Shown: in pieces, positions 24,001-31,000 of the stretch
How positions within the stretch are numbered: position 1 is the first letter of the stretch
Layout: each line of letters opens with the position of its first letter
DNA from: Bolinopsis microptera
Taxonomy: Eukaryota > Ctenophora > Tentaculata > Lobata > Bolinopsidae
NCBI RefSeq assembly: GCF_026151205.1
Contig: NC_087082.1
Location: 4,905,908 to 4,969,907, forward strand
Direction of reading: 5' to 3'
DNA length: 64,000 bases
The notes under the pieces: generated by a model
What the model saw: the letters and a program-made list of their open reading frames with translations, nothing else
Told to the model about the DNA's origin: nothing
The model's database searches: none
Made by a program: the position numbers and the translations under genes

Positions 24001-24658
24001 ATCTTTCTTTATTTTCGCCTTTTATCATAAAGGCATATCGATTTGCTACAATTCTATCTTTAAATAATCACCATAAATTAACCACACGTAAAGTTACAGG
24101 CCAACAAATGATATATCCACCAAACCCCTCTGAAAAGTATATCCACCATTATTAGCCCTGATTTAAATGCTTGTATCTCTGCTCATAGACATAGTAGACA
24201 TTTTATTCTTTTTGTAAAAGTTGAACTATCGCAAATCCTCTGCTGAAAAAAGTTTAATCAAAATATTGAGTTTATCCACCAAATGAGAGCTTCTAGAAGT
24301 TGAAATTTTTCCCGTGACAGATTCGTTAACATAGTTTTTGAAAGTGCCCTTAGGTCCCCTGATATGGCAACAACTTTGATTCATTCGTCATTTAAATCGG
24401 ATAAGACTAACACCCCTACGTTTCACACAGGTGCCAGTTAAGAACGGAAAGCCGGCTGCTACCCCCAAGCAGAAGAAGGAGAAACTTCAAACACCCTCCA
24501 AACCCAACCTTAACGATCTGAAAAAGAAGCTCCTCGCATCCCCCAGTCTCCCAAAGAAGTACGAGAAGTTCGTTAATCTTATGAAAAATGCTCATAAAGT
24601 TACCGACGAGAAGGAAATCAAAAACACGTGGGAATTTGTTCAAAAGAACAAGAAATAG
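1..24658 (+). CDS. NPM1-like: Nucleophosmin/nucleoplasmin family histone chaperone, 3' portion (5' end outside window)
   Basis: Exons read as 1-70, 250-344, 613-694, 851-1093, 1304-1360, 5595-5734 and 24431-24658. All junctions are GT-AG with compatible phases and give 304 visible residues ending at TAG. The first exon encodes the last strand of a nucleoplasmin core (motif GDGPVYLTG) followed by acidic tracts, as in NPM1. The middle exons are Glu/Asp-rich with two basic patches (KKAPKPETK, TKKRKTE) that could be nuclear localisation signals. The last exon encodes a C-terminal three-helix-type domain with the family pattern FVNLMKNAHKVTDEKEIKNTW. Only one of the two tryptophans found in human NPM1 is present. 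The family acts as a nucleolar histone chaperone and ribosome assembly factor. The oligomerisation core lies upstream of the window. The last intron is 18.7 kb and packed with repeats and nested genes. Family assignment is firm; exact orthology to NPM1 is less so. Confidence 0.9.
1187..1270. repeat. Short palindromic repeat in NPM intron
   Basis: A G-rich left half (ggggggtatctaacccc) and a C-rich right half (ggggtcggacatcccc) flank paired segments reading as CCCAAAAAACCC and GGGTTTTTTGGGG. The DNA can fold into a hairpin. It resembles a miniature element, but I see only one copy in the window. Confidence 0.5.
1583..4935. mobile_element. Long foldback element A (about 1.35 kb inverted arms)
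   Basis: The left arm (about 1583-2950) and right arm (about 3560-4935) are near-identical inverted copies; for example gggaaaagtgg at 1589 is matched by ccacttttcccc near 4918. The loop of about 600 bp contains a decayed LINE ORF1 piece. Open frames inside the arms (1596-1868, 1966-2175 and their mirror images at 4639-4890 and 4331-4519) are simply the same repeat read twice. The outer arm sequence, with its (ccaccttt/ccacttttt) words and the 'ttagttgtgaacat' block, also occurs in the foldback at 29769-32493, so this is a family. No transposase is visible. It lies in the NPM intron between the exons at 1304 and 5595. Confidence 0.85.
2880..3475 (+). pseudogene. Decayed LINE ORF1 fragment in foldback loop
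   Basis: The DNA from about 2880 to 3240 matches the ORF1 at 8081-8947 (shared peptide words TRVGWK, TAIRP, KITV, LMKT), with frameshifts and stops. The stretch from about 3330 to 3470 matches the same ORF1 in reverse orientation (the tctatcagg/cctgataga block). The loop was therefore built from two head-to-head ORF1 pieces. Confidence 0.7.
4944..5304 (+). mobile_element. tRNA-derived SINE, copy 1
   Basis: A tRNA-like head has an A box (tagcgcagttgg) and a B box-like segment (gagttcgaaaccc). A body follows with the blocks agctaaggatc, ggtctactcagccgaat and aaatgaggag, and the element ends near an A-run at 5290-5305. The same three body blocks occur in the same order in the SINE at 15543-15791, although the tRNA heads differ. 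It sits directly beside the right end of foldback A. The 3' limit is approximate. Confidence 0.75.
5326..5435. repeat. G-homopolymer-rich block
   Basis: Three G-runs (the longest about 23 bases, near 5327-5349) are separated by short AT-containing spacers. It gives low-complexity reading frames on the - strand that I do not regard as genes. It could form G-quadruplex structures. Confidence 0.7.
5930..8000. repeat. Segmental duplication unit 1 carrying the PAN-Sushi gene
   Basis: The sequence from about 5930 (agagttgta...cagaaagcagctc) through the PAN-Sushi gene to about 7950 is repeated at about 15520-17720, and its 5' part again at about 19568-19906. The shared flanks include the aagatgctagc block downstream of the gene and the ttcgagatggca block upstream. 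The 7806-7950 flank (aattaagcatttgatata) reappears at 19568-19690. The duplication explains the tandem paralogues. Confidence 0.8.
6139..7389 (-). CDS. PAN/apple plus Sushi type I membrane protein (intact copy)
   Basis: An intronless gene of 416 residues nested antisense in the last NPM intron. I chose the ATG at 7387-7389 because the paralogue conserves this start (MSSG) and a hydrophobic signal peptide follows (TTLLVLMIAVQACRC); an in-frame upstream ATG at 7503 would bury the signal. After the signal comes a PAN/apple-like cysteine module (residues about 28-80: C-LKTGW, C-WLYC, KCYALSF, C-SLF). A long linker follows, then a Sushi/CCP module (CPLHQF, GRV, VEIQCDQGYGV, VTC, RLC), a basic stop, one transmembrane helix (LYYLFMVVAIVSTVSAGVLL) and a charged tail of about 40 residues. 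The extracellular modules suggest adhesion or recognition; the actual role is unknown. It is one of three copies in this intron. Confidence 0.8.
   Translation of the reverse strand: MSSGFATTLLVLMIAVQACRCSALDKDDNFVACLKTGWKIIPDDSHLATFTTAGAHQCWLYCKHIFKCYALSFDITNGTCSLFTQDFLTKQQKRERLLYFTLLKYCIENVQRSTPGLSISEVVSLSQSGAGFLIRQDRAELACLTKRKTPLQNVKEEIYHLAWKSCAEAGRWALKTVEIQNDALEYYQITPVKGPDFCLDVHYSEKNEVVFRAVLAKCRDISMTNQEDPQIMFLTNESSIVDYERHTIYSVSYQSYILFTSNGNYAESLLGVSFEEPEQTGAQSCPLHQFSVPHGRVENKDNVPLFLPGNKVEIQCDQGYGVTSLNYTTVQTVTCSEDAKPRLCKRISPREGGDGKIRKRKLYYLFMVVAIVSTVSAGVLLVMLLKIGKTENNGVEEENTPQKENTTVKMESKIPT
8081..8947 (+). CDS. LINE ORF1-like protein (coiled coil plus nucleic-acid-binding-like region)
   Basis: An open frame of 288 residues from the ATG at 8081. 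The first half is acidic and rich in Gln, Glu and Leu, with a likely coiled coil (residues about 85-135). The second half has the pattern KNLIVFGL, GWKRPGTAIRPVKIT, VWICPDRS, ERAARK and a basic end (YIRNGKVCS), which I know from ORF1/gag-like proteins of CR1- and L2-type non-LTR elements. No endonuclease or reverse transcriptase follows it. Pieces of the same sequence occur inside foldback A. It may be an intact ORF1 of a truncated LINE or a spread orphan. It lies in the NPM intron. Confidence 0.7.
   Translation: MDFNYEEKEDVEGCAERWFTSMARELKLENFEIRGNMDQEILMSPSIYKRYMANWVMQAADLVRRQSSQMSAMMEIVECLKTEALADNEKMVRLQDQLLVQKDEQLQLFKTLVEETVQTTVETGIKSYSAAVQKNSTSGAVCNSKILKNVMKSVAAEEDRSKNLIVFGLKEEDEEQLPALVTALLEEIGEKPHFEATRVGWKRPGTAIRPVKITVPSSTAVHQILMKTGRLKMADAHKNVWICPDRSSEERAARKNVVTDLKKKRAEQTHLDHYIRNGKVCSRVKKTP
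9294..9605 (+). repeat. Degenerate tandem array of a GACAATAT-type word
   Basis: About 30 imperfect copies of a 9-12 base word (gacaatatatgac, gacaatatacgac and relatives). A longer period is superimposed: the block cgacaataaacgacaac recurs as cgacaaaaaacgacaat. The Tyr-, Ile- and Leu-rich frames on the - strand arise from the repeat. Confidence 0.85.
10128..10990. mobile_element. Dispersed G-run-bounded repeat, copy 1
   Basis: It starts with a G-run followed by a hairpin (agtaatgactacttttgggg ... gtccccaaaagtctcc), then unique sequence, then further G-runs before caacgcccc, atttcagcat and tccaacccg. The same order and nearly the same sequence occur at 63199-64000, differing mainly in homopolymer lengths. 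No coding sequence is convincing. Confidence 0.85.
10999..13160 (+). repeat. 2.2 kb TCC/CAGTCCTCC pyrimidine tract
   Basis: Nearly pure pyrimidine on the + strand, built from TCC triplets with frequent CAGTCCTCC and TCCTCAG words, interrupted at about 11690-12050 by LINE sequence. All long Ser/Pro or Arg/Glu frames here are translations of the repeat. Purine-pyrimidine asymmetry makes triplex formation possible. Confidence 0.95.
11690..12050 (+). pseudogene. C-terminal fragment of a LINE reverse transcriptase
   Basis: The frame from about 11708 encodes the end of a jockey/CR1-like polymerase (words ESIQRSFTAKIAGYKYLSYW, ERLKQLDLYFLQRRR, RFHSFPLVASALYNAVPHD). It loses similarity at about 12045, where the TCC repeat resumes. 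It is flanked on both sides by that repeat, so either the LINE was inserted in it or the repeat grew from a LINE tail. Confidence 0.75.
13170..14115. mobile_element. Related G/C-run-bounded repeat, inverted and diverged
   Basis: It contains a C-run at 13185, the hairpin with ggccctagaaatcgggg and ggggcgttggcccc at 13401-13510, and at 13978-14110 the block gtccccaaaagtctcc followed by tcattactcccc and a C-run. The last part is a diverged copy of the start of the repeat at 10128, in opposite orientation. The middle (13510-13975) shows nothing I recognise. Confidence 0.6.
14136..15503. mobile_element. TIR element ending in G-run/C-run, 'ggtaccactgtcc' termini
   Basis: The left end is a G-run followed by gtaccactgtccatttt. 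The right end is aaaatggacagtggtacc followed by a C-run. Inside, an inverted pair (cccacatccagaaa at 14696; tttctggatgtggg at 15289) surrounds a GC-rich core, so it is nested. Repeats of GGACAAAA words occur at 14190-14320. No transposase is seen. Confidence 0.75.
15062..15250. repeat. GC-rich palindromic island
   Basis: An island of high GC in AT-rich surroundings with several short hairpins (gggggctgcgccccc, gcttgctcgctacgctccc, gcgagtgaagcgagcg). The style recalls GC clusters that spread as hairpin elements. It is the core of the element at 14136-15503. Confidence 0.6.
15543..15791 (+). mobile_element. tRNA-derived SINE, copy 2
   Basis: The head is tRNA-like (A box tagtggttagagc, B box gggttcgaatccc). 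The body shares agctaaggatc, tcggtcgattcagccgaat and gaaatgaggag with the SINE at 4944. The tail is (TTA)n. The paralogous segment at 5941-5955 has the uninterrupted target (aaaccttgcaacagaaagc), so insertion after the duplication is directly visible. Confidence 0.85.
15993..17217 (-). pseudogene. PAN-Sushi membrane protein paralogue, frameshifted
   Basis: Closely matches the gene at 6139-7389 over its full length, with the same start (CAT at 17215-17217), signal peptide, PAN module, Sushi module and transmembrane helix. One extra T near 16853 (+ strand actatcctctg against actacctctg) shifts the frame after the SISE motif, splitting it into 16780-17217 and 15993-16787. The tail also differs by a small deletion. 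It is either a young pseudogene or a single-base sequence error. Confidence 0.8.
17936..18027. mobile_element. G-run hairpin repeat ('atggcataaatggag' family), copy 1
   Basis: A G-run followed by taatggcataaatggagaa, then the mirror part tctccatttatgccatt. The family has three further copies in NOC3L introns (36307, 36983, 38184). Confidence 0.75.
18330..18460. repeat. Repeat with 'gcgatctcgaagg' and 'gagctcgg' words
   Basis: The blocks gagtcgaggcttcccc, aatgcgatctcg, ggcaggcctcc and acgagctcggg occur here and, in both orientations, at 37240-37920. A dispersed repeat of unknown type. Confidence 0.65.
19786..19906 (-). pseudogene. 5' fragment of a third PAN-Sushi gene copy
   Basis: On the - strand it carries the same pre-start sequence, start and signal peptide as the other two copies (MSSGVATTLLVLMIAVQACR), then breaks after the SALDK motif into a G/C-run-bounded segment at 19721-19757. 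The rest of the gene is absent. Confidence 0.8.
20560..21560. other. Region of inflated short homopolymers, possible consensus error
   Basis: Between the two nested elements the text is unusually dense in runs of 3-6 identical bases (aaaagggg, cccc, tttt). The part at 21420-21560 is a distorted inverted copy of about 22525-22690, with extra bases in runs. No gene is visible. Assembly or polishing error in a palindromic region would explain it. Confidence 0.5.
21597..23784. mobile_element. TA-flanked TIR element, CCTTACTCGG family, as a large palindrome
   Basis: The ends CCTTACTCGG (21597) and CCGAGTAAGG (ending 23784) are each flanked by TA. A third terminus, CCGAGTAAGG followed by TA, lies at 22704. 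The arms are long inverted copies (for example gacgggtttattaacgacc near 21607 against its complement near 23750). A second locus of the family is at 47531-48409. TA duplication places it among Tc1/mariner-like or similar DNA elements. Confidence 0.75.
22858..22974 (+). pseudogene. Small coding remnant with acidic C-terminus inside TA-TIR element
   Basis: A 38-codon open tail (EIGLKVKVTVKLKLELIK, then an acidic end DPDEDNEDD) with a stop at 22972-22974. Its inverted copy lies in the other arm near 22260-22370. The family member at 47531 carries a frame of similar layout (EIKLRLTF, then an acidic end). A weak but repeated pattern that could be the end of an element-encoded protein. Confidence 0.35.
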
Positions 24659-25036
24659 AATAACGGGTTTTAATGGTGGACTTGATGACAGATTTTTTTA
24701 CTAATTTATTTCTTTTATTATTTATTCGATGGTTTGACACGGGTTTTTTGCCAGTCTTCATTATATCGTCGCGGTTGTAGTGGACTCTGAATCTCAAAAT
24801 ATGAACATACCAGCGTTTGATTATATTACGAAAGTTAATTTTTAACATTATTACAATAATAACAACGTTTTACTCTTATTGCTGTCCCAAAATTTTGCTT
24901 TGTTGATAATAGTCCAAACTGAAGTTGAATTTTTGAATTTTGTCAATGATATCGCATTAATTTCCTACAACGGAAAAATGTGAATATTTGAATACGTAAA
25001 TAAGTAAATACGAAGCTAACCAACAAAACTGTAGCA
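24659..25036. other. Intergenic, NPM to CHID1
   Basis: About 380 AT-rich bases between two genes on the same strand. I see no RNA gene, repeat family or clear core promoter motif; the NPM 3' UTR and CHID1 promoter should lie here. Confidence 0.6.
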
Positions 25037-28000
25037 ATGAGACGGGTTGTGCTCCTCTGTATTAGTGTTTACTTTGTCCACGGCACACTAGAGCCCCTTA
25101 CTAAAGAGGAAAAGAAGAAAGGCAAGGAGAAGAAGGTATGTACGACACCCCCCCCCCCCCCCCCCCCCCCCCCTTAATTCAGTAGAGGACTACTGCACAA
25201 TAGAGAGCTATTTTAGGGTTCGATCCGATTGATTAATAGTCACTATTGACCAATCGAACCGAACCACAAAACTATTGACTCTAGTGGAAGCTGATTGATT
25301 TATTGCTGTGACAAAAAATTATATAAATATGGTCACCTCTCCACCAGCATCTATGATATTAAAATTTATTTGTCAGTTTGCGGCCTGTATTATACTGTTC
25401 TTCTATTCAGCACCTGAACAAAAGATGCGAGAGCATTGTGCTGATGATTGGATCTTTGATCATTCTCGAACTGTACTACGAAATACATACAATCACGTCA
25501 TATTAATGATTTCAAAACAAATGAAAATAATATTATTTTTGCAGGAGCAAAGACCGATCCTAAAAACAGTCGGTGAACGAGGTCTCATCAACACGGAGCC
25601 CACTTCTTGGGCTGAAGTAACAAAGAATTATAAGAAGTACAGTAGAAACCATGTTGACAAGAAGATGTTTAAAGGTGACTTGTTGGGTTTTGTCACACCT
25701 TGGAATAACCATGGTTACGACGTTGCTAAGACGTTTGGTGCTAAGTTCAACTACATTTCCCCAGGTTAGTTTTACTATGAGTTCCAGTACTTACTTGGTA
25801 TTTTTGTTCGATGTAAAGTCACAAGATAAACAATCTTTGAATTTAGAAAAAAGGGCGTTCCCAGGGCGTTCACGGTTCATCCCGTTTAATCTTTAAAATC
25901 AGGTAATATACAGGGTGGGCCAAAAGTCAGTACCCATACTATACGTTGGGTCTTATACCTCCGCCTTGTTTTATATTTGAGATTTGTTGCTTAGGGGGGG
26001 GGGGGGGGGGGGGGGGTTCACCCTGATTTTTTTGTGAAACTTGGTTTCGAGATAGCAGTTGACCAGGGGCGGTTTGGCGGTTGGGGTCCCGCTCAATCCA
26101 GGAGCCTAAGTAAGTAGATGAAATCATCTACATTTTCTATGGCTTCCCCGGATCGACTTTGTAGGTCGCTAGATCGATCCTCCATATTCAGTGTCATGAC
26201 CTTGGTCTTGCCTTCGTTTATGTGTAGTCCCACGCTTGCTGCCGCCGATTCTACTCTGAGCAGGAACTCCGAGTAGATCACCAAATTTGATCGATTTTGG
26301 CCCATAAATTGGTCAAATATCAATATTTTTGAATGAAACCAACTTTATATGGAAGGTTAGCTTATACTACACATTATTTATGATTATCAGCTCTGTATCT
26401 ACCTAACTAAGGATTCTGTGTTCAAATAATCGCAAAAAATGAACAAAATTGCCCATATCTCAGTTCACGATATTTGCAAAACTGACTTCGCTCAAAACAA
26501 TAGAACTCAATAGGGTTTCAATATTTTTTCATGAAATTTTCAGAATCAACGTAGAATTGTCTCATGACCTTAAGTTTTGGGACAGAATTTTGAGTTAGGC
26601 CTTTAAAAAAATTTGGCGGCCAAATTCTAAATTTAGCAGTGCAAATTTTGGAATTTGGCCGCCAAAATCGATCAAATTTGGTGATCTACTCTGAGTTCCT
26701 GCTCAGAGTAGAATCGGCGGCAGCAAGCGTGGGACTACACATAAACGAAGGCAAGACCAAGGTCATGACACTGAATATGGAGGATCGATCTAGCGACCTA
26801 CAAAGTCGATCCGGGGAAGCCATAGAAAATGTAGATGATTTCATCTACTTAGGCTCCTGGATTGAGAGCACATATAGGGAGGTAAGGGTAAGAAAGGGAA
26901 AAGCGTGGGGTGCCCTACATAGACTGAAGGATATCTGGAAATCCAAACTCTCAAAGAGCCTCAAGATTAGATTGTTCATAGCGGCTTGTGAATCAGTACT
27001 GCTCTACGGATCAGAAACCTGGACACTGACAAAGGCTCAAGAGAAAAGTTTGGACGGGACATACACGAAGATGTTGCGTATGGTGCTGGGTATCTCATGG
27101 AAGGACAAGGTCAGCAATATAACTTTGTATGGTAGCCTCCCAAGGCTGTCAAACAAGTTACGAAGCAGGAGATTAAAAATGGCGGGACACTGCATCCGAC
27201 ATTCTGAGCTACTTGCCAGTGATTTAGTCTTATGGGAACCTACGCACGGTAGAGCACAGCAAGGCCGACCAAGACAAAGCTACTTGTCTATGTTACTGAA
27301 GGAAGTTGGGACAAACTCTAAAGAGAAACTGCGAACCCTGATGCGGGACAGGGATATATGGAGGGGGTTTTCTGGCGTAGATCGGACTTAGCTCCGACAT
27401 AGTAGTAGTAGTAGTAGTAGTATTTGGTGCGTATGCCCAAATATGGTCATATGGTTTTTTGCTCATAACTCAGTCATTTTTTGTCCAATCTTGATGAAAA
27501 TTCATATACGAGTTCAGGGAACCACTAGCTACAAGTAGAGTACCTAAAATCTGGATTTTCGGCATGTTCAGGGTATTTGGCTAAATTGGGCCTAATTTGG
27601 ACCAAATATGGGCGTGGCTGCCCCGCGAGCACCGTTTGGCGGTTAGGGTCCGGGACCCCCTCAAAAGTTCGGTCACTGGTCCTAGTTTGTTGGTCAACTG
27701 CTATCTCGAAACCAAGTTTCACAAAAAAATCAGGGTGAACCTCCCCCCTTAAGGGGGCCGGGGGGGTCTTCATCAAAATTCTCTCGAAATTGACTTTATA
27801 GTTGTTTCTGGTAGAAGGGGGTGATATCTACCAGCTGCTTTTGATATCTACCAGCTGCTTTTGGTCCAATGGAAAAATATTGTTCCTAGCCGAAATTATC
27901 GCCGGTCTAAGGTCAGCGCTTATGTGTAATTGTATTGTTCGAGCGATTTTCAATCGCAAATTCTGAAAATCGAGTCGAAAAATCTATCTTCTCCTACATT

Positions 28001-31000
28001 TTTAGAGCAATCACCCTGAAACTTTCAGGATATGTTCTAGGGACCATTTAGAAGAGATCGTTCATGTCAAAATTTTGAGATAGGCCTTTAAAGAAATTTA
28101 TTCAATTTTGAAAATCTTTGACCTCGTTTTTTTACGATGATCGTTTTTTGGCATGAACGATATCTTCTAAATGGTCCCTAGAACATATCCTGAAAGTTTC
28201 AGGGTGATTGCTCTAAAAATGTAGGAGAAGATAGATTTTTTAGACTCGATTTTCAGAATTTGCGATTGAAAATCGCTCGCACAATACAATTACACATATA
28301 AGCGCTGACCTTAGACCGGCGATAATTTCGGCTAGGAACAATATTTTTCCATTGGACCAAAAGCAGCTGGTAAATATCACTCCCTTCTACCAGAAACAAC
28401 TATAAAGTCAATTTCGAGAGAATTTTGATGAAGACCCCCCCCCCCCTCGGCCCCCTTAATGCTTTTCAGATGGCATACTGTACCTACTTGTTCGAGGATT
28501 CCGTCGCCAAAATTTGAAAATTCGAATATTTTAGACCACGCTCTGACGCTCATTGAATATTAAGGGGGGGGGTTCATCCTGATTTTTTTGTGAAACTTGG
28601 TTTCGAGATAGTAGTTGACCAACAAACTAAGACCAGTTACCGAACTTTTGAGGGGTCCCGGACCCCAACCGCCAAACGGTGCCCGCGGGGCAGCCACGGC
28701 CATATTTTGTCCAAATTAGGCCCAATTTAACCAAATACCCTGAACATGCCCAAAATCCAGATTTTAGGTGCTCTACTTGTAGCTAGTGGTCCTCTGAACT
28801 CGTATATGAATTTCCATCAAGATTGGACAAAAAATGACTGAGTTATGAGCAAAAAACCATATGACCATATTTGGGCATACGCACCAAATTTGATCGATTT
28901 TGGCCCATATATTGGTCGAATATCAATATTTTTGAATGAAACCAACTTTATATGGAAGGTAAGCCTATACTACACATTCTTTATGATTATCAGCTCAGTA
29001 TCTACCTAACTGTGGATTCTGTGTTCAAATAATCGCAAAAAATGAACAAAATTGCCCATATCTCAGTTCGCGATATTTGCAAAACTGATTTCGCTGAAAA
29101 CAATAGAACTCAACAGGGTTTCAATATTTTTACATGAAATTTTCAGAATCAACGTAGAATCGCATTTCGACCTTAAGTTTTGGGACAGAATTTTGAGTTA
29201 GGTCTTTTTAAAAATTTGGCGGCCAAATTCCAAAATTCGCAATGCGAAATTCAGAATTTGGCCGCCAAACACCTATATTGTTCTCTCTGAACATGCTGGA
29301 CGCCTAATCTTTTCAGAGACGGTAGATTATTAAATATTGCATCTGATCTGAAAAAATGATGCGAGACGGATTAGGATTTAGGAATGACGAAATTATCAAG
29401 CATTTTGTGTACCTCGTTAGCAAAATTGATTGGGTGAATATGTGACACCGTGACAGGACACCTTAATTGGACATCTTTAACAATTCCCATAATGGTTACC
29501 GGGATCACCTTATCACGTGATTAGGTAAGCCAATCACCTGATCACACGTAATGAATAAACTCATTATGCTTCGTATCTCAATCATCTGAGAAGCTACAAC
29601 TCTAATTTTTTTTTTCAGGACAAGCGTAATTCGAATGGCCAAACACAATCCAATAAAATTTAGCTCGATCCGACTATCCAAACTATCAAATAAATGCGAA
29701 AACGAACCTTCATTTGAAAAAATGAAGACGAATATTTTTCGAGTTGACAAATTCCTCGAACTAGTAGTAGTACAGACAGATCCGTCTGAAAAAATCGATC
29801 TGCCGACACACAAAGCTTACAAAGGATTTTTGACGTTTTTGAGTCCTAATAGATGTCCTTTATGGCTGACCAACTTTTCCAAACTTTTCCACGTGTCTTA
29901 AGGCCACTTTTTGCCACTTTACCACTTTTTACCACCTTTCTTGTTTGTCGAATATCTTTAGTTGTGAACATCGTAAAAGGTTGCGGATCAATCGAGTGTG
30001 TTCATATTACCATGAAGAAAAACTTTTGTACTAACAATTTTTACGTCAGAAAATCAGTTAATTGAATAATTATCAATTAGCTAATTAGCAAAATTCTAAA
30101 AAATTTTTATTGGCTCAAAATGATCAGAATAGCTTAAAACACGGAGAAAAGTAGTTTTTAGAAAAACTTCGAAAATTTTTCACTTACATTTTCTTTCGAG
30201 ACTTGGAAAAATTTCGAAAATTCAAAATATTTTTTTCCGCCAAAAGTGATCAAATTGCATGAAACGCGGAGAAAAATGCTTTTCAAAAAAACTTAGTAAA
30301 TTTTTCGTTTCAAGAATACTTAAATCACCAATATTTGTAGTTGGAGTTCAGTAAATCGCGGCAGATTTTAGTAATCAGGAATTACTAAGTGGAAAGGTCT
30401 GAAACTGAAAAACGTTAACCATACGATATAAGAGTTTCATAACTAATTACAATACAGCCTTATCGATTCTCACAGAAACTGCACCAATGGCACAGTCAAG
30501 ATCGAAAGACGAAACGATAGCCTGCTGTACTATCATTTTATTGATTTCAATGATGAATCAGTGGGGTTAAGATAATCACATTTGTAATAAATAAAACCTC
30601 TCTGTACCGTCAATTGTGCTAATCTAAACCGGCCTACCTGGATTACCAGACCTCTTCTTTTCCTCAACAATGAAGCCAAGTTGTCCATATCGCATTTGGT
30701 GGGCGATGTAAGTACATATCGAGCTGTATTCAATCACAATACGACACAATGCAATACGTGTATATTATATTATGGCCCTTAATGAGGTATATGAAACGTT
30801 CTATACCGTACACTTCTCGTTTCTCCCGTGAGAGGCCCGGTATGGAGAGGTTTTACAGTTTATCACGAAAACGTCTACTTGGCCTCATGACTCTTTGACA
30901 GATCAAAGAAGGCAAGAAAAGACCAGAAAGCTTAAAATGTCAACTCGCTCTTTTCAATGCTCTTAGATCTGTCCCACGTTAATCTCGAGCTGATCATCAT

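Larger units (their letters stand above)
19916..24350. mobile_element. 4.4 kb TIR element with subterminal GGTGGATA motifs
   Basis: The left end agggcactttcaaaaac is matched by gtttttgaaagtgccct-type sequence at the right end (about 24333-24350), with a second matched block (ctgtcacgg / ccgtgacag). The left side repeats tttggtggata (near 20019, 20089, 20247, 20390). The right side repeats its complement tatccaccaaa (near 23810, 24112, 24136, 24272). Subterminal repeats of this kind are typical of cut-and-paste elements. No transposase frame is intact. The element at 21597-23784 is nested in it. Flanking target duplication is not evident. Confidence 0.7.
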
